A DNA stretch of 11,590 nucleotides from Acidobacteriota bacterium. GTDB lineage: Bacteria; Acidobacteriota; Thermoanaerobaculia; Thermoanaerobaculales; Thermoanaerobaculaceae. The translations under genes and the position numbers were made by a program. The DNA lies in contig DAIDOU010000217.1 of the NCBI GenBank assembly GCA_027458945.1, positions 1 through 11,590 on the forward strand. The letters are read 5' to 3'. This document shows, piece by piece, positions 1-6,749 of this stretch; the first letter of the stretch is position 1; every line of letters begins with the position of its first letter. Below the pieces are notes generated by a model. It was not told where the DNA came from, searched no databases, and worked only from the letters and a program-made list of their open reading frames with translations.

Positions 1-962
1 ACGTGCACCTGTTCCCGCCGCGGCCGACGCCGCGCTTCATGGCCGAGGCGCCGAGCGCGGAAGCGCGCGCGTTGCCGCGCGCCGTCGGCACCAACATGCC
101 CGCCGGCGTGGTCATCAACTTCTGGCTGAAGGACGAGCCGACCAAGGACCGGCCGGTCACCGTCGAGATCCTCTCGCAGGGGAAGGTGATCCGGACGCTT
201 TCGAGCGCGAAGCCGGAGCTGACGGGCGACCTCGAGGAGCGCACCCGCGAGGCAGCGCTGCGCAAGGGCGAGGACAAGCCGCTCGAGCTCAAGCCCGGCC
301 TCAACCGCGTCGTCTGGGACATGCGGGTGTTCCAGCCGACGTTGGCGCCGAAGGCGGTGTTCAACGAGGGCACGAAGGCGCCGCCCAAAGTGGCGCCGGG
401 GACGTACGAGGTGCGGCTGACCGCGGCGGGCCGGACGGTGACGGCGACGTTCGAGGTCACGCCAAACCCAACCAGTCCGGCGTCGGCGGCGGACCTGAAG
501 GCGCAGTTCGACCTGCTCGAGGCGATCCGCAACGACCTCTCGGCGACGCACGAAACCGTGATGGCGATCCGGGACGTGCGGGCGCAGCTCCTCGACCTCG
601 CCGGCCGCGCCCGGCGGCTGGGCCTCGGCGACGCGCTCGAGAAGCGGGCGGCGCCGCTGGCGCAGCAGCTCACCGCGCTCGAGCTCGAGCTGACGAACCC
701 CGAGATCAAGGCTGACGAGGACGACCTCAACTACGAGCCCAAGCTCGACCACGACTTCACCTACCTCGCCGGGGTCGTCGCCAGCGCGGACCGGCGGCCC
801 ACGGCCGGCTCGGTCGAGGTCTACCGCGGGCTGAAGGCCAAGCTCGACGCGGCGCGGGAGAGGTTCCAGGCGCTGCTCACCGGCGAGGTGGCGGCGTTCT
901 CGCGGGCGGCGGCCGAGATGAAGCTGCCGCTGGTCGCGCCCGCGCCGAAGCTCGGCTCGTAG
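1..962 (+). CDS. BNR/sortilin-repeat secreted protein, C-terminal part (5'-truncated by window)
   Basis: About 319 codons are visible and the frame is open to the window edge, so the start lies upstream and the first GTG (base 3) is an internal valine. The visible part matches the tail of large 'glycosyl hydrolase, BNR repeat' or VPS10/sortilin-like beta-propeller proteins, common in Acidobacteriota and related phyla. Around residues 30-155 there is an FlgD/Ig-like beta-sandwich, with GVVINFWL, GLNRVVWDMR and APGTYEVRL as typical strands. Residues 160-310 form a charged helical tail (AQFDLLEAIRNDLS, then LNYEPKLDHDFTYLAGVV and DRRPTAGSVEVY), as in the C-terminus of that family. The propeller blades, and any signal peptide, would lie upstream. 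The family is usually exported; substrate and reaction are not established, and 'glycosyl hydrolase' is an inherited label. The next gene starts 69 bases downstream on the same strand but appears to have its own promoter. Confidence 0.75.
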   Translation, partial: VHLFPPRPTPRFMAEAPSAEARALPRAVGTNMPAGVVINFWLKDEPTKDRPVTVEILSQGKVIRTLSSAKPELTGDLEERTREAALRKGEDKPLELKPGLNRVVWDMRVFQPTLAPKAVFNEGTKAPPKVAPGTYEVRLTAAGRTVTATFEVTPNPTSPASAADLKAQFDLLEAIRNDLSATHETVMAIRDVRAQLLDLAGRARRLGLGDALEKRAAPLAQQLTALELELTNPEIKADEDDLNYEPKLDHDFTYLAGVVASADRRPTAGSVEVYRGLKAKLDAARERFQALLTGEVAAFSRAAAEMKLPLVAPAPKLGS

Positions 963-1016
963 CCGCGGCGCAGGCGCGGGCGTCGGCGGCGGCTGCTGCG
1001 AACCGGGCCGCCGGCG

Positions 1017-1025
1017 TGGTAGCGT
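1017..1025 (+). promoter_or_regulatory. Candidate extended -10 element for a leaderless recQ transcript
   Basis: The sequence TGGTAGCGT (TGn followed by TAnnnT) ends six bases before the GTG start of recQ at 1032, and no Shine-Dalgarno lies between. With a -10 hexamer at this place, transcription would begin at or next to the start codon. The motif alone is weak (three conserved bases in the hexamer plus TG); the call rests on the same arrangement at two other genes in the window. No good -35 box is seen; CTGCGA at 996-1001 is the best and is poor. Confidence 0.42.
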
Positions 1026-1031
1026 CCGGGT

Positions 1032-2843
1032 GTGGACCGGACGCCGACGTTCGCAGGCGACCCGGAGGGCGTCCTCCGCGCCGTCTTCGGCTACACGGGC
1101 TTCCGCCCGTTGCAGCGCGAGGTCATCGAGCGCGTGGCCGGCGGCGGCGACGCGTTCGTGCTGATGCCGACGGGGGGTGGAAAGTCGCTGTGCTACCAGA
1201 TCCCGGCGCTCCTGCGGGCGGGCACCGCCGTCGTGGTGTCGCCGCTGATCTCGCTGATGAAGGACCAGGTGGACGCGCTGCGGGCGAACGGGGTGGCGGC
1301 CGAGCGCTACGACTCGTCGCTCGAAGCGGGCGCGGCGCGGCGCGTGCTGGCCCGGCTGCACGCGGGTGAGCTCGACCTGCTCTACGTCTCGCCCGAGCGC
1401 CTGATGACGGAGACGTTCCTCGAGCGCCTGCGCCCGCTCGACGTCGCGCTGTTCGCGATCGACGAGGCGCACTGCGTCAGCCAGTGGGGGCACGACTTTC
1501 GCCCGGAGTACGTCGCCCTGGGACGGCTGCGGCCGCTCTTTCCCGGCGTCCCGGTGTTGGCGCTGACCGCCACGGCGGACGAGACCACCCGGGCCGACGT
1601 GCGGGAGAGGCTCGGTCTCGCCGGCGCGCCGCTGTTCGCCGCCGGCTTCGATCGGCCGAATATTCGTTACACCGTCGTGGAGAAGAGCCGGCCGGCGGAA
1701 CAGCTCCTCACCTTCCTGCGCTCGCGCTCCGGCGACTCCGGTATCGTCTACTGCCTCACCCGCCGGCGCACCGAGGAGGTGGCGGCGCGGCTGGTGGCCG
1801 AGGGAATCGCAGCGGCCGCCTACCACGCCGGGCTGCCGCCCGAGCGCCGCACCGAGGTGCAGGACGCGTTCCTGCGCGACGAGTTGCAGGTCGTGGTCGC
1901 CACCGTCGCGTTCGGCATGGGGATCGACAAGCCCGACGTCCGGTTCGTCGTTCACCACGACATGCCGAAGAGCCTGGAGGGGTACTACCAGGAGTCGGGG
2001 CGGGCCGGGCGCGACGGCATGCCGGCCGAGGCGTTGCTCCTGTTCGGGCTGCAGGACGTGGTGATGGCCAGGCGCCTCGTGGAGACCGGCTCCGACCGCG
2101 AACAGGTCAGGATCGAGCTGCACAAGCTCGGGGCGATGGTGGCGTTCGCCGAGTCCCAGGGGTGCCGGCGGCGCGCCCTGCTCGGGTACTTCGGCGAGGC
2201 GCTGGAGCGCGACTGCGGCAACTGCGACGTCTGCCTCGAACCGCCCGAGCGCTACGACGGCACCGAGGACGCGCAGAAGCTGTTGAGTTGCGTCTACCGG
2301 GTCGGACAGCGGTTCGGCGCCCGTCACGTCGCGGACGTCCTGCGCGGCGCCGATGTCGCGCGCATCCGCGAGCTGGGGCACGACCGCCTCTCGACCTACG
2401 GGATCGGGAAGGATCGCTCCGCCGACGGCTGGATGGCGATCGCCCGCCAGCTCGTGCACCTCGGCTTCCTCCGTCAGGACATCGCCAACTACTCGGTGCT
2501 CGAGCTCGCGCCCGCCGCCTGGGAGGTGCTCAGGGGAGAGCGGCGGGTCGAGCTGGCGGTGTGGAGGCCGCGCCGCCGTGCGGACGGTGGCAAGCGGCCG
2601 CGCCTGACTGCGGACGGCCGTGCGGTCGACGAGGCGCTCTTCGGGCAGCTGCGCGCCCTGCGCAAGCGCCTCGCCGACGAGCAGGGCGTTCCGGCCTACG
2701 TCGTGTTCTCGGACGCCACCCTGGCCGCGATGGCGGCGCTGCGCCCGCAGACCCGGGAGGAGTTGCGCCGGGTCAGCGGGGTCGGGGACACGAAGCTCGT
2801 GCGCTACGGGGAGGCTTTTCTCGCGGTGCTGGTTCGGGCCTGA
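1032..2843 (+). CDS. recQ: ATP-dependent DNA helicase RecQ
   Basis: Superfamily 2 3'-5' DNA helicase of 603 residues, close to the 609 of E. coli RecQ, acting in recombination repair and restart of stalled forks. All core motifs are intact: Walker A TGGGKS (K51, S52), DEAH box at 144-147 followed by CVSQWGHDFRPEY (the RecQ aromatic-rich loop), motif III TAT at 179-181, VATVAFGMGIDKPDVR, and motif VI QESGRAGRDG at 320-329. The zinc-binding cysteines of the RecQ C-terminal region are C378, C395, C398 and C401, followed by the winged-helix RQC region to about residue 510 and an HRDC domain from about 533 to the end. The GTG at 1032 is chosen because it puts the protein at family length, with helicase sequence (FGYTGFRPLQREVIE) beginning within 20 residues. 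No Shine-Dalgarno is visible. The kinase gene starts 46 bases after its stop. Function is secure from sequence; regulation is inferred. Confidence 0.96.
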   Translation: MDRTPTFAGDPEGVLRAVFGYTGFRPLQREVIERVAGGGDAFVLMPTGGGKSLCYQIPALLRAGTAVVVSPLISLMKDQVDALRANGVAAERYDSSLEAGAARRVLARLHAGELDLLYVSPERLMTETFLERLRPLDVALFAIDEAHCVSQWGHDFRPEYVALGRLRPLFPGVPVLALTATADETTRADVRERLGLAGAPLFAAGFDRPNIRYTVVEKSRPAEQLLTFLRSRSGDSGIVYCLTRRRTEEVAARLVAEGIAAAAYHAGLPPERRTEVQDAFLRDELQVVVATVAFGMGIDKPDVRFVVHHDMPKSLEGYYQESGRAGRDGMPAEALLLFGLQDVVMARRLVETGSDREQVRIELHKLGAMVAFAESQGCRRRALLGYFGEALERDCGNCDVCLEPPERYDGTEDAQKLLSCVYRVGQRFGARHVADVLRGADVARIRELGHDRLSTYGIGKDRSADGWMAIARQLVHLGFLRQDIANYSVLELAPAAWEVLRGERRVELAVWRPRRRADGGKRPRLTADGRAVDEALFGQLRALRKRLADEQGVPAYVVFSDATLAAMAALRPQTREELRRVSGVGDTKLVRYGEAFLAVLVRA

Positions 2844-2854
2844 GACGGCGGTCG

Positions 2855-2860
2855 TATAAT
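2855..2860 (+). promoter_or_regulatory. TATAAT -10 box upstream of the hybrid kinase
   Basis: A perfect TATAAT stands out in GC-rich DNA in the short gap between recQ and the kinase gene. Transcription would begin near 2867, giving a 5' leader of about 23 bases before the GTG at 2890. The -35 region is poor: TTCGGG at 2833-2838 with a 16-base spacer matches only the first two bases of TTGACA. CGGCGG (2846-2851) and CCGCCG (2865-2870) flank the box as an inverted repeat with a 13-base centre, which could be an operator, a weak hairpin, or chance in this composition. The box suggests the kinase can be transcribed independently of recQ. Confidence 0.55.
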
Positions 2861-2889
2861 CGGGCCGCCGGGCAGTCGGGGGGGCGGAG

Positions 2890-5460
2890 GTGTCCAGGGT
2901 CATCCGGGTCGTGATCGTCGAGGGCCAGGCGGCCGAGGCGGAGCGCCTCGAGTCCGCGCTGCGCCGGAGCGGCCTCGCAATTGAAACGCACCGGGTCGCG
3001 ACCAGGAGAGCGCTCGTCGACGCCGTGGAGCGCGGCGAGCCGGACATCATCCTCTGGGGCGACGAGCCGCCGGAGGTCGACGCGGAGGTGGCCGGGGCGC
3101 CGCGCGAGCGCGAGCGGCGGTACCGGCAGCTGTTCGAGCTCGGGTCGGACGCGACGATCTTCGTGGACAACGCCACCGGCGCGATCCTGGAGGTCAACTC
3201 CGCCGCCGTGTCACTGTACGGCTACTCCAAGGACGAGTTCCTGCGCCTGAATCAGACGGACGTCTCGGCGGAGCCGGACAAGACCCGGCAGGCGGCGCTG
3301 CAGCGGGTGACCCGGGTGCCCATACGCTGGCACCGCGCCAAGGACGGGCGGGTGTTTCCGGTGGAGATCACCGCCTCACACTTCGACTGGGACGGGCGCT
3401 CGGTCCAGGTCGCGGCGATCCGCGACATCAGCGCGCGGTGGCAGAACCGCACGATCGAGGCGGCGCTCAACGATATCTTCGCGGCCGCGCAGTCCACCCG
3501 GACGCTCGTCGAGCTCTGCGCCGAGCTGCACGCGATCGTCGGGCGCCTGATGCCGGCCGATCACTTTCACTTCGCGATCCTCAACCCCAACTCGGGGCTG
3601 CTGGAGTTTCCGTACTTCTTCGACGTGCGCGGCGGCGTGCCCCAGCCGATCGCCCCCGGAGCCGGCCTCACCGCGCACCTGCTCGGGGCCGGGCGGCCGA
3701 TGCTCGTCTCGGGGCCCGAGCTGCTCGCGTTGGAGCGGCGCGGCGAGGCGGTGCGCGGCGGCGACCCGACGTCCCAGTGGCTCGGCGTGCCGCTCACGCT
3801 CAGCGACCGCGTGATCGGCGCCATGGTGCTGGAGTCGTACGCCGACCGTCCGGTCTACGGCGAGGAGCAACTCGACCTCCTCAACTCGATCTCGATCGCG
3901 GTCGCACAGGTGATCGAGCGCAAAAGGGCCGAGCAGGCGCTGCGGGAGAGCGAGGCGAAGTACCGCCTGTTGTTCGACGGCATCAGCGACGCCGTGTTCG
4001 TGTTCCGGATCGGGGCGGACGGGGTCCCGGGACGGTTCCTCGAGGTCAACGAGGTGGCGTGCCGGCGGCTGGGGTACAGCCGGCAGGAACTGCTCGAGCG
4101 CTGCCCCGCAGACATCGCCAGCCCCGAGACCCGGGCGCTCACCCCGGCGATCATGAGGCGGGTGCAGGCGGACAAGTTCGCGGTCTGGGAGGGGTCCCAC
4201 GTCGCGAAGGACGGCCGCGCGATCCCGGTCGAGATCAGTAACCACCTGTTCGAGCTCGACGGCGAGCAGGTGATCCTCGCCACGGTCCGCGACATCAGCG
4301 AGCGCAAGCGGCTGGAGGCGCAGCTACGCCAGGCGCAGCGGATGGAGGCGATCGGCAACCTGGCGGGCGGGGTGGCGCACGAGTTCAACAACCTGCTGCA
4401 GGCGATGCTGGCCGCGGTCGAGACGCTCCGCCTGCGCCGTGCCGATGCCCAGACCGTCGCGGCCGAGCTGGGCGGGCTGGAGGAGCAGATCCGGCGCGGG
4501 GCGCAGCTGACCCGCCAGCTGCTCATCTTCGCCCGCGGTGAGGTCACGGCGCCCGAGACGCTGGACCTCAACGAACTGGCGCGCAACGGGGGCCGGATGG
4601 TGTGTCCGCTGCTGGGCGAGAAGATCGCCCTAGCGCTCGACCTCGCCGCGACTCCGATGCGGGTCGAGGCCGACCGCGCCCAGCTCGAGCAGCTCCTGAT
4701 CAACCTCGCGCTCAACGCCGGCGACGCGATGCCCTCCGGCGGCACGCTGACCGTGCGCACGGGCGGCGGCGACGATCGGGTCTGGCTCGAGGTCGCGGAC
4801 ACGGGCAGCGGGATCCCGCCCGCCATCCGCGACCGCATCTTCGACCCGTTCTTCACGACCAAAGGGGCCGGGCGCGGAACGGGCCTCGGCCTGCCGGTGG
4901 TGCTCGGCATCGTCACGGCGCACGGCGGGGAGGTCGCGGTGGAGAGCGAGGTCGGCGTCGGCACCACGTTCCGCATCACGTTGCCGGCGGCCGCCGAGCC
5001 GATCCGGCCGGCGCCGAGAAGGCTGGCCCGGGAGGCGGACGGACTCCCGCCCGGCCGGGGGGAGAGGATCCTTCTAGTGGAAGACGAGGCGGCGGCGCGC
5101 GCGAGCCTGACCGAGATCCTGACCACGCTGGGGTACGCGGTCACGGCGGCGGCGGACGCAGAGGACGTGGCATACCAGGGCGATGAGCAGCGGTTCGACG
5201 TGCTGCTCACCGACGTCATGCTGCCGGGCCGGTCTGGGGTCGACCTCGCGGAGGGCCTGTGCGCCCGCGACCCGCGGTTGCGCGTGATCCTGATGTCCGG
5301 CTACACCGAGGAGGTCCTCCGCCAGAGGGTGCAGTGCTGCGGTCCCCGCTTCCTGCAGAAGCCGTTCGACATCGCGACGCTGGCGCGCTCGGTGCGCGAG
5401 GCGCTCGACGACGAGGCGGGCGGTCGCCAGGGGCCATCCGCGGGCGGCGCGGCGCGCTGA
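2890..5460 (+). CDS. Hybrid sensor histidine kinase (half-REC, PAS, GAF, PAS, HisKA, HATPase_c, REC)
   Basis: Two-component sensor of 856 residues that would autophosphorylate H497 and pass the phosphate to its own receiver. Domains: residues 1-60 resemble the first half of a receiver but lack the acidic pair (VEGQ instead of VEDE) and stop after the third strand (PDIILWGDE); PAS1 about 78-182, GAF about 188-345, PAS2 about 358-470; HisKA with H box GGVAHEFNN; HATPase_c about 590-705 with N box N605/N609, G1 D637-TGSG and G2 GTGLGL (663-668); C-terminal REC about 727-845 with E731/D732, phospho-acceptor D775 and K824. No membrane segment or signal peptide is seen, so it is probably a cytosolic sensor of a small ligand, redox state or protein partner. 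The GTG start follows a G-rich stretch and overlaps GGAGGTG. No adjacent response regulator or Hpt protein is visible, so it is an orphan. It converges on the methyltransferase gene with a 13-base gap. The architecture is certain; the signal and output are unknown. Confidence 0.93.
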   Translation: MSRVIRVVIVEGQAAEAERLESALRRSGLAIETHRVATRRALVDAVERGEPDIILWGDEPPEVDAEVAGAPRERERRYRQLFELGSDATIFVDNATGAILEVNSAAVSLYGYSKDEFLRLNQTDVSAEPDKTRQAALQRVTRVPIRWHRAKDGRVFPVEITASHFDWDGRSVQVAAIRDISARWQNRTIEAALNDIFAAAQSTRTLVELCAELHAIVGRLMPADHFHFAILNPNSGLLEFPYFFDVRGGVPQPIAPGAGLTAHLLGAGRPMLVSGPELLALERRGEAVRGGDPTSQWLGVPLTLSDRVIGAMVLESYADRPVYGEEQLDLLNSISIAVAQVIERKRAEQALRESEAKYRLLFDGISDAVFVFRIGADGVPGRFLEVNEVACRRLGYSRQELLERCPADIASPETRALTPAIMRRVQADKFAVWEGSHVAKDGRAIPVEISNHLFELDGEQVILATVRDISERKRLEAQLRQAQRMEAIGNLAGGVAHEFNNLLQAMLAAVETLRLRRADAQTVAAELGGLEEQIRRGAQLTRQLLIFARGEVTAPETLDLNELARNGGRMVCPLLGEKIALALDLAATPMRVEADRAQLEQLLINLALNAGDAMPSGGTLTVRTGGGDDRVWLEVADTGSGIPPAIRDRIFDPFFTTKGAGRGTGLGLPVVLGIVTAHGGEVAVESEVGVGTTFRITLPAAAEPIRPAPRRLAREADGLPPGRGERILLVEDEAAARASLTEILTTLGYAVTAAADAEDVAYQGDEQRFDVLLTDVMLPGRSGVDLAEGLCARDPRLRVILMSGYTEEVLRQRVQCCGPRFLQKPFDIATLARSVREALDDEAGGRQGPSAGGAAR

Positions 5461-5473
5461 GGCGGGACGCCGG

Positions 5474-6676
5474 TCACCGGGCGGCGGCGGAGGCCGGCTC
5501 GAGCAGCAGCATCGTCTCAAGCGCCGCGGTCCCGGCGAACAGGTCGAGGGGGATGGCGCGGGCCAGGCGGTACCCGGCTCCGGCCCAGGCGGCGACCTCG
5601 CGCGGAATCTCGTCGGTGCCGCAGCAGAGGTGCGCCGCGCGCAACGGCTTCCGCGCGGCGAGCGCCGCCGCGACCCCGGGCTGGGTCCCCTGCCGCGGCG
5701 GGTCGAGGAGCACGACCTCGGGGCCCGGGCTCGGGCGCAGCCGGGAGAGGAACGGCGCGTCGATCCGGCCGGGGAGGAAGCGAACGTGCTCCCCGCCGAG
5801 GTGAGCGGCGTTGGCGCGTGCCGCCGCGATCGCCGGCCCGTCCACGTCCGCGCCCGTCACGCGGGCCGCGTCGCGGCCGGCCGTGAGCGCGAACAAGCCG
5901 TAGCCGCAGTAGAGGTCGAGCAGGGCGCAGCCGGATAGCGGCGCCAGGAGGGCGGCGGCGGCGCCCGTCATCGTCTCGAGCATGGCGCCGTTCACCTGCG
6001 AGAACACGGTCGGGGGAAAGCGCAGCCGCACGCCGTCGACCTCGACCTGCAGCCAGTCCGGGCCGAACAACCGCTTGAAGGAGAGCGTTCCGACCGGGCG
6101 TTTGGCCTCGAGGTAGTACTCGGAGCCGCTCGGGTCGAGGTAGAGGAAGGCCGAACGCACGCCGAGCCCGGCCCCCTGCAGGTCGAGGGCGAGCTGCTTG
6201 CCGGCGCGGACCACCCTGGCATCGAACACCCGCACGTTGAGGATGACGGCGAGCGCCCCGGCGTCGCCGCGGACGATCGCCCAGTTGAGCGCCGACGCCA
6301 GCGCGCGCGCCGGGGGGCGTGACAGGCGGCCGATCAGGAACAGGTAGACGACCGCATGCTCGGGAACGTCGAGCGCCGATGGCGAGAGCCCCCGCCGTGC
6401 AGGCCCGACGCCGGGGAAGGCGAGGGCGAGACCTTTGGGACCCAACGCCGCCCGGCGCTTGCTCGTCGTGCGGTAGCCGCGGGGCCGGGGCGCCGCGACG
6501 ACCGGCTCGGGAGCGCCGGGCAACTTCTCGGCGCGCCAGAACCGCGCCAGCGCCTCGTCCTTGAGCGCCCGCTCGAGGGCGTAGTCGAGCGCGGCAAGCG
6601 GCTCGGGGTGACTCGCCGGCGGCAGCGCGAGGCCCCGGTTCGCGGCCAGGCCGCGGAGCGTGTCGGCGAAGCTCAC
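5474..6676 (-). CDS. TrmA/RumA-like RNA (uracil-5)-methyltransferase, short form
   Basis: SAM-dependent RNA m5U methyltransferase of 400 residues. Visible motifs: GYRTTSKRRA (the YR-containing element seen after the N-terminal region in this family), VFSQVN, SAM motif I LLDLYCGYG (D254, G258, G260), motif IV DPPRQG (325-330), a probable catalytic cysteine C352 in LCCGTDE, and a C-terminal glutamate E387 in GTAALETM corresponding to the general base. It differs from RlmD/RlmCD: there is no N-terminal TRAM domain and there are no clustered cysteines for a 4Fe-4S site. The usual SCNP around the catalytic cysteine reads CCGT. The open frame extends to an ATG at 6787, but that would run into the divergent helicase gene and the extra residues have no family character; GTG at 6676 is preferred and has a -10-like motif just before it. 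The target could be 23S rRNA or tRNA, and cannot be told from sequence. It lies back to back with an RNA helicase gene. Confidence 0.88.
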   Translation of the reverse strand: MSFADTLRGLAANRGLALPPASHPEPLAALDYALERALKDEALARFWRAEKLPGAPEPVVAAPRPRGYRTTSKRRAALGPKGLALAFPGVGPARRGLSPSALDVPEHAVVYLFLIGRLSRPPARALASALNWAIVRGDAGALAVILNVRVFDARVVRAGKQLALDLQGAGLGVRSAFLYLDPSGSEYYLEAKRPVGTLSFKRLFGPDWLQVEVDGVRLRFPPTVFSQVNGAMLETMTGAAAALLAPLSGCALLDLYCGYGLFALTAGRDAARVTGADVDGPAIAAARANAAHLGGEHVRFLPGRIDAPFLSRLRPSPGPEVVLLDPPRQGTQPGVAAALAARKPLRAAHLCCGTDEIPREVAAWAGAGYRLARAIPLDLFAGTAALETMLLLEPASAAAR

Positions 6677-6682
6677 CCACGC

Positions 6683-6691
6683 AGCGTAGCA
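6683..6691 (-). promoter_or_regulatory. Candidate extended -10 element for a leaderless methyltransferase transcript
   Basis: Read on the minus strand, TGCTACGCT (TGn followed by TAnnnT) ends six bases before the proposed GTG start at 6676. There is no Shine-Dalgarno before this GTG. The arrangement matches that before recQ (six bases) and before the PLP enzyme gene at the right end (seven bases). It also supports the GTG over the upstream ATG at 6787 as the true start. Confidence 0.42.
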
Positions 6692-6735
6692 AAGCGGCGG
6701 CCCGGAGAACCCCGGATGGTGTACCGTCGCCGGGG

Positions 6736-6745
6736 AAGGTAGGTG
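6736..6745 (+). promoter_or_regulatory. Shine-Dalgarno of the DEAD-box helicase gene
   Basis: AAGGTAGGTG lies four bases before the ATG at 6750 and complements the 16S rRNA tail in two overlapping registers. It fixes the start and contrasts with the divergent methyltransferase gene, which has no such site. The 73-base gap between the two start codons must hold both promoters; no good -10/-35 pair for the helicase was seen in it. Confidence 0.65.
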
Positions 6746-6749
6746 ATCG

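Noticed and set aside
984..1013. Inverted repeat CGGCGGC / GCCGCCG after the BNR gene as a terminator
   Set aside because: It has a 16-base loop, no T-tract and simple GC composition; such pairs are common by chance here.
3855..5219. A 454-codon minus-strand frame antisense to the kinase
   Set aside because: It is Ser/Arg/Ala-rich with no domain and lies entirely across the conserved kinase and receiver motifs on the other strand.
5461..5480. CCGGT-C-ACCGG palindrome between the convergent kinase and methyltransferase genes
   Set aside because: The one-base centre leaves no room for a stable hairpin loop, it overlaps the methyltransferase stop, and no T-tract follows.
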